DNA of 64,000 bases from Ignavibacteriota bacterium (GTDB taxonomy: Bacteria; Bacteroidota; Ignavibacteria; SZUA-365). The stretch covers positions 186,001-250,000 of the forward strand of contig JACRFB010000001.1 in NCBI GenBank assembly GCA_016218045.1. Direction: 5' to 3'. Below, in pieces: positions 62,096 to 64,000 of the stretch (position 1 is the stretch's first letter; each line of letters starts with the position of its first letter). Position numbers and translations under genes: made by a program. The notes beneath the pieces were generated by a model. It saw nothing but the letters and a program-made list of their open reading frames with translations. It did not search any database and was not told where the DNA came from.

Positions 62096-62809
62096 TCACG
62101 CCCGTGTTTCACGCTCAAGGAGACGCTCATACTCGAGCGGATGTTCGTGCCGTATCTCGTCTTCTGAAATCTGCCCGTGCCACCAAATCCAACTGGCGGG
62201 AAATTTGTCGGGATTGTAGTGCACGTTGTAGAAATGCCACACCACAATCGCTGATATCGCCAGGATGGCTTCATCACTATGGGCGATATAGGCCATTCCG
62301 ATTGCGATGTCCGGTAGCATGTTTCCGAAATACACGGGAAACCATAGGACCAATCCGGAGAACATCATTACGGGCAGACCCCAAAACACGGCGAAGTAAT
62401 CGAACTTCTCTCGAAAGTTGAACCTGTCGTATCGAGGGAGTTCCTTTTGAAGGCCGAAATAGTACAACGACGTCTCCCACCAATCTCGAGCATCCTTCAT
62501 TGTGGGAATCATCGGCCAGGCTTGTCGGATCCGACCCTTGTTCTGTATTAACAACTGAATGAGATAGACGATATGAGCGAGCCCGTCCAATATCATTGCC
62601 ACGGCCGCGATACGATGGATCAGGCGCGCTACCGGCAAACCGCCCATTGCGGTATAGACCACATCGAGCCACCCGACTTCCGGAAAACGCATTGGGATGC
62701 CGGTGATCGTCAGTAACGAAAAACTGCCGAGCAAAACCCAATGCTGGATTCGTTGCCCGAGAGTGAGACGAGTGAAATAGCGCTTAGAGGGATCGAGTCG
62801 TGGTGACAT
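62096..62809 (-). CDS. Membrane cytochrome b (FdhI/HydC-like)
   Basis: 237 residues with four to five hydrophobic helices and histidines in the positions of b-heme ligands: IQHWVLLG in helix one, LIHRIAAVAMILDGLAHIVY in helix two, and VVWHFYNVHYNP near the end. The pattern is that of the formate-dehydrogenase gamma / hydrogenase cytochrome b family, which passes electrons between menaquinone and a periplasmic partner. It is placed between an octaheme and a heptaheme cytochrome c gene, so it probably links the quinone pool to them. The terminal WWHGQISEDEIRHEHP stretch is typical of the 'cytochrome b/b6 domain' annotation. Confidence 0.85.
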   Translation of the reverse strand: MSPRLDPSKRYFTRLTLGQRIQHWVLLGSFSLLTITGIPMRFPEVGWLDVVYTAMGGLPVARLIHRIAAVAMILDGLAHIVYLIQLLIQNKGRIRQAWPMIPTMKDARDWWETSLYYFGLQKELPRYDRFNFREKFDYFAVFWGLPVMMFSGLVLWFPVYFGNMLPDIAIGMAYIAHSDEAILAISAIVVWHFYNVHYNPDKFPASWIWWHGQISEDEIRHEHPLEYERLLERETRA

Positions 62810-62878
62810 GTTCGTTGGTTGTTTGGAACCGGCCAGGTGGTGCGTCCAGCGGAATTCCTCTGGACGATGATAAGTCTG

Positions 62879-63922
62879 TCAGTCGATTAGGATTCGTTTC
62901 GCCCAACGCAATCCGGGGCGAAGAGCACTGGCGAGCACACGGACGGAAGGTGCAAGAGCATTCAGCCAGGAAAGTATAAGACTTAGCCATCCGAATTTTT
63001 TCTGAATGTCGAGAATAATGCCAATCACCAGCATCAACATTGATCCCGCGGTCAGGGCATAGAAAAACAATTCTTCTAACCGCAGAATGGCGTCTTTTTC
63101 AATGCGAAGACCAAGGTGATTTGCGCCTGACATGGCGAAGTTCATCTGTGCTCCCGGATGGCATTCTCCCTGACCACACGTGCGGGAGATATTCCCCGGA
63201 GCGATGGTTGATCGAGCGCTATCACGAGGAAGCACAGAGTGCACGGAGTGGCAGTCCTGGCACACCGCTGTATTTTCTTCCCCGAATCGTATGGCCTTGT
63301 AGTGGAAGCTCCTCTTATACGACGCAACAGCTTCCGTGGTAACCTTGTTTCGGGCCATTAACGCGTGATCATCGTGACACGCGATGCACAGGTCCATTTT
63401 TTCACGGACTCCTATTGCTTTCACTGCCTTTGTTACGGCGTGCGCATCACCCTTGCCGTGGCAATGGAGGCATGCGGGAGCGCCAGGGTTCTTTCCCGTT
63501 AATCCGGCGCCATGCACGCTGACTCCATAGTCATGAAAAATGCTGGCATGTGAATATGGCTTCCCATTCTTCACAACATGACAGTCGCTTCCACATGTTG
63601 CACGCTGGCCGGGCTCTAACTCCGCATGAGGGTATTGCGTGATTGCCGGGTGGCAGTCGGTGCAATGAATTGTAGCATGAACTGAACCGGCATATGCGCT
63701 CGCATTGACCGACAGGTTTCGCGGTGCTGCAGTCGCGGACTCCCGGTATGAAAAATTCGCCAAACCGTGGCAACGCAAACAGGCCTGCGAATCGCCCGCT
63801 TTCAAGGAATGCGGCACCTCAAAAGCCTCACGCACAGCCGGACGCGGCTGCGCGGGAACAGAATACATCGCAAGGAACAGATGAAGTGGAAGTGTGACGG
63901 AGAGAAAGGTGCTGAACTTCAT
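62879..63922 (-). CDS. Heptaheme cytochrome c with CX3CH and CX4CH sites
   Basis: 347 residues from the ATG at 63922 (MKFSTFLSVTLPLHLFLAMY, a signal peptide); the open frame to 63994 is probably not used. Seven heme sites occur: CLRCH, CTDCH, CGSDCH (CX3CH), CLHCH, CIACH, CQDCH and CGQGECH (CX4CH). Between sites are extra histidines for bis-His ligation. A C-terminal membrane helix (FFYALTAGSMLMLVIGIIL) anchors it. Cytochromes c3/c7-like proteins with such spacing are seen in NrfB-like and DmsE-like electron carriers. It is the first gene of the module and could be the electron entry or exit shuttle. The unusual spacings suggest a specialised heme-lyase need or relaxed recognition. Confidence 0.85.
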   Translation of the reverse strand: MKFSTFLSVTLPLHLFLAMYSVPAQPRPAVREAFEVPHSLKAGDSQACLRCHGLANFSYRESATAAPRNLSVNASAYAGSVHATIHCTDCHPAITQYPHAELEPGQRATCGSDCHVVKNGKPYSHASIFHDYGVSVHGAGLTGKNPGAPACLHCHGKGDAHAVTKAVKAIGVREKMDLCIACHDDHALMARNKVTTEAVASYKRSFHYKAIRFGEENTAVCQDCHSVHSVLPRDSARSTIAPGNISRTCGQGECHPGAQMNFAMSGANHLGLRIEKDAILRLEELFFYALTAGSMLMLVIGIILDIQKKFGWLSLILSWLNALAPSVRVLASALRPGLRWAKRILID

Positions 63923-64000
63923 GACAATCCGTTGGCGGATTAACGGGTGCGTATTAAGTGGGGTGGCCTGAGTACTCAAATTCCTCGATGGCAAGGTGTT

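Overview
The window reads as the chromosome of a free-living, non-photosynthetic member of the Bacteroidota/Chlorobiota/Ignavibacteria/Kapabacteria assemblage. The evidence is four secreted proteins with type IX secretion (T9SS)-style C-terminal domains, a Wzi-type capsule protein, an S46 dipeptidyl-peptidase (essentially a Bacteroidota-type enzyme), Reg_prop/Y_Y_Y sensor kinase architecture, and promoters of the Bacteroidota form TTTG-N20-TAnnTTTG in front of tRNA-Glu and uvrA. Base composition is even, moderately G+C-rich, and no transposase, integrase, phage gene or CRISPR array was found. Genus-level assignment is not possible from sequence reading alone.

Layout. (1) 2-12016: an exopolysaccharide/capsule locus. 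On the + strand are an SLBB export protein (5' end outside the window), a Wzz-like chain-length protein, a Wzx-like flippase, an O-antigen ligase/polymerase and a GT39-like glycosyltransferase. On the - strand, converging on it, are a phosphoglycosyl transferase, Wzi, a polyprenol-phosphate mannose synthase-like GT2 and a second GT39-like paralogue. (2) 12110-19236: a heptaheme NapC/NrfH-like quinol dehydrogenase, then an uvrA / frataxin-like / flavin-reductase-like operon, a small membrane protein, and a PIG-L deacetylase / SRPBCC pair. (3) 19361-35210: the surface-protein region. It holds a 2135-aa propeller/Ig-repeat T9SS protein, a small secreted protein, a subtilisin-like T9SS protease, a carboxypeptidase-regulatory-domain lipoprotein, and an unrecognised lipoprotein + helical-repeat gene pair. 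(4) 35234-37347: a ribose-type ABC importer lacking its ATPase. (5) 37655-47135: signal transduction, with a Reg_prop sensor kinase, two secreted FlgO/CsgG-like proteins, tRNA-Glu, a NarL-type and a LytTR-type response regulator, and a pirin. (6) 47136-47597: a gene-free stretch with perfect hairpins. (7) 47598-59767: an aminotransferase, a DUF362 protein with Tat-like signal and T9SS-like tail, a COG2509 flavoprotein, a CARDB-type T9SS protein, a cyclophilin, a small secreted protein, a WalJ-like hydrolase and a DPP11-like S46 peptidase. (8) 59949-63922: a three-gene electron-transfer module of octaheme cytochrome c, membrane cytochrome b and a heptaheme cytochrome with CX3CH and CX4CH sites.

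How they fit together. The polysaccharide genes cover lipid-linked initiation, export, polymerisation and outer-membrane assembly of a surface glycan. The T9SS substrates, peptidases and lipoproteins suggest a protein-degrading, surface-attached heterotroph. The NapC-like protein and the octaheme/cytochrome b/heptaheme module suggest anaerobic respiration with nitrogen or sulfur oxyanions or an extracellular acceptor. The least explained pieces are the 31934-35210 gene pair, the frataxin-like gene, the ATPase-less importer, the structured intergenic region at 47.3-47.5 kb, and the cytochrome module with its mixed heme-binding motifs.
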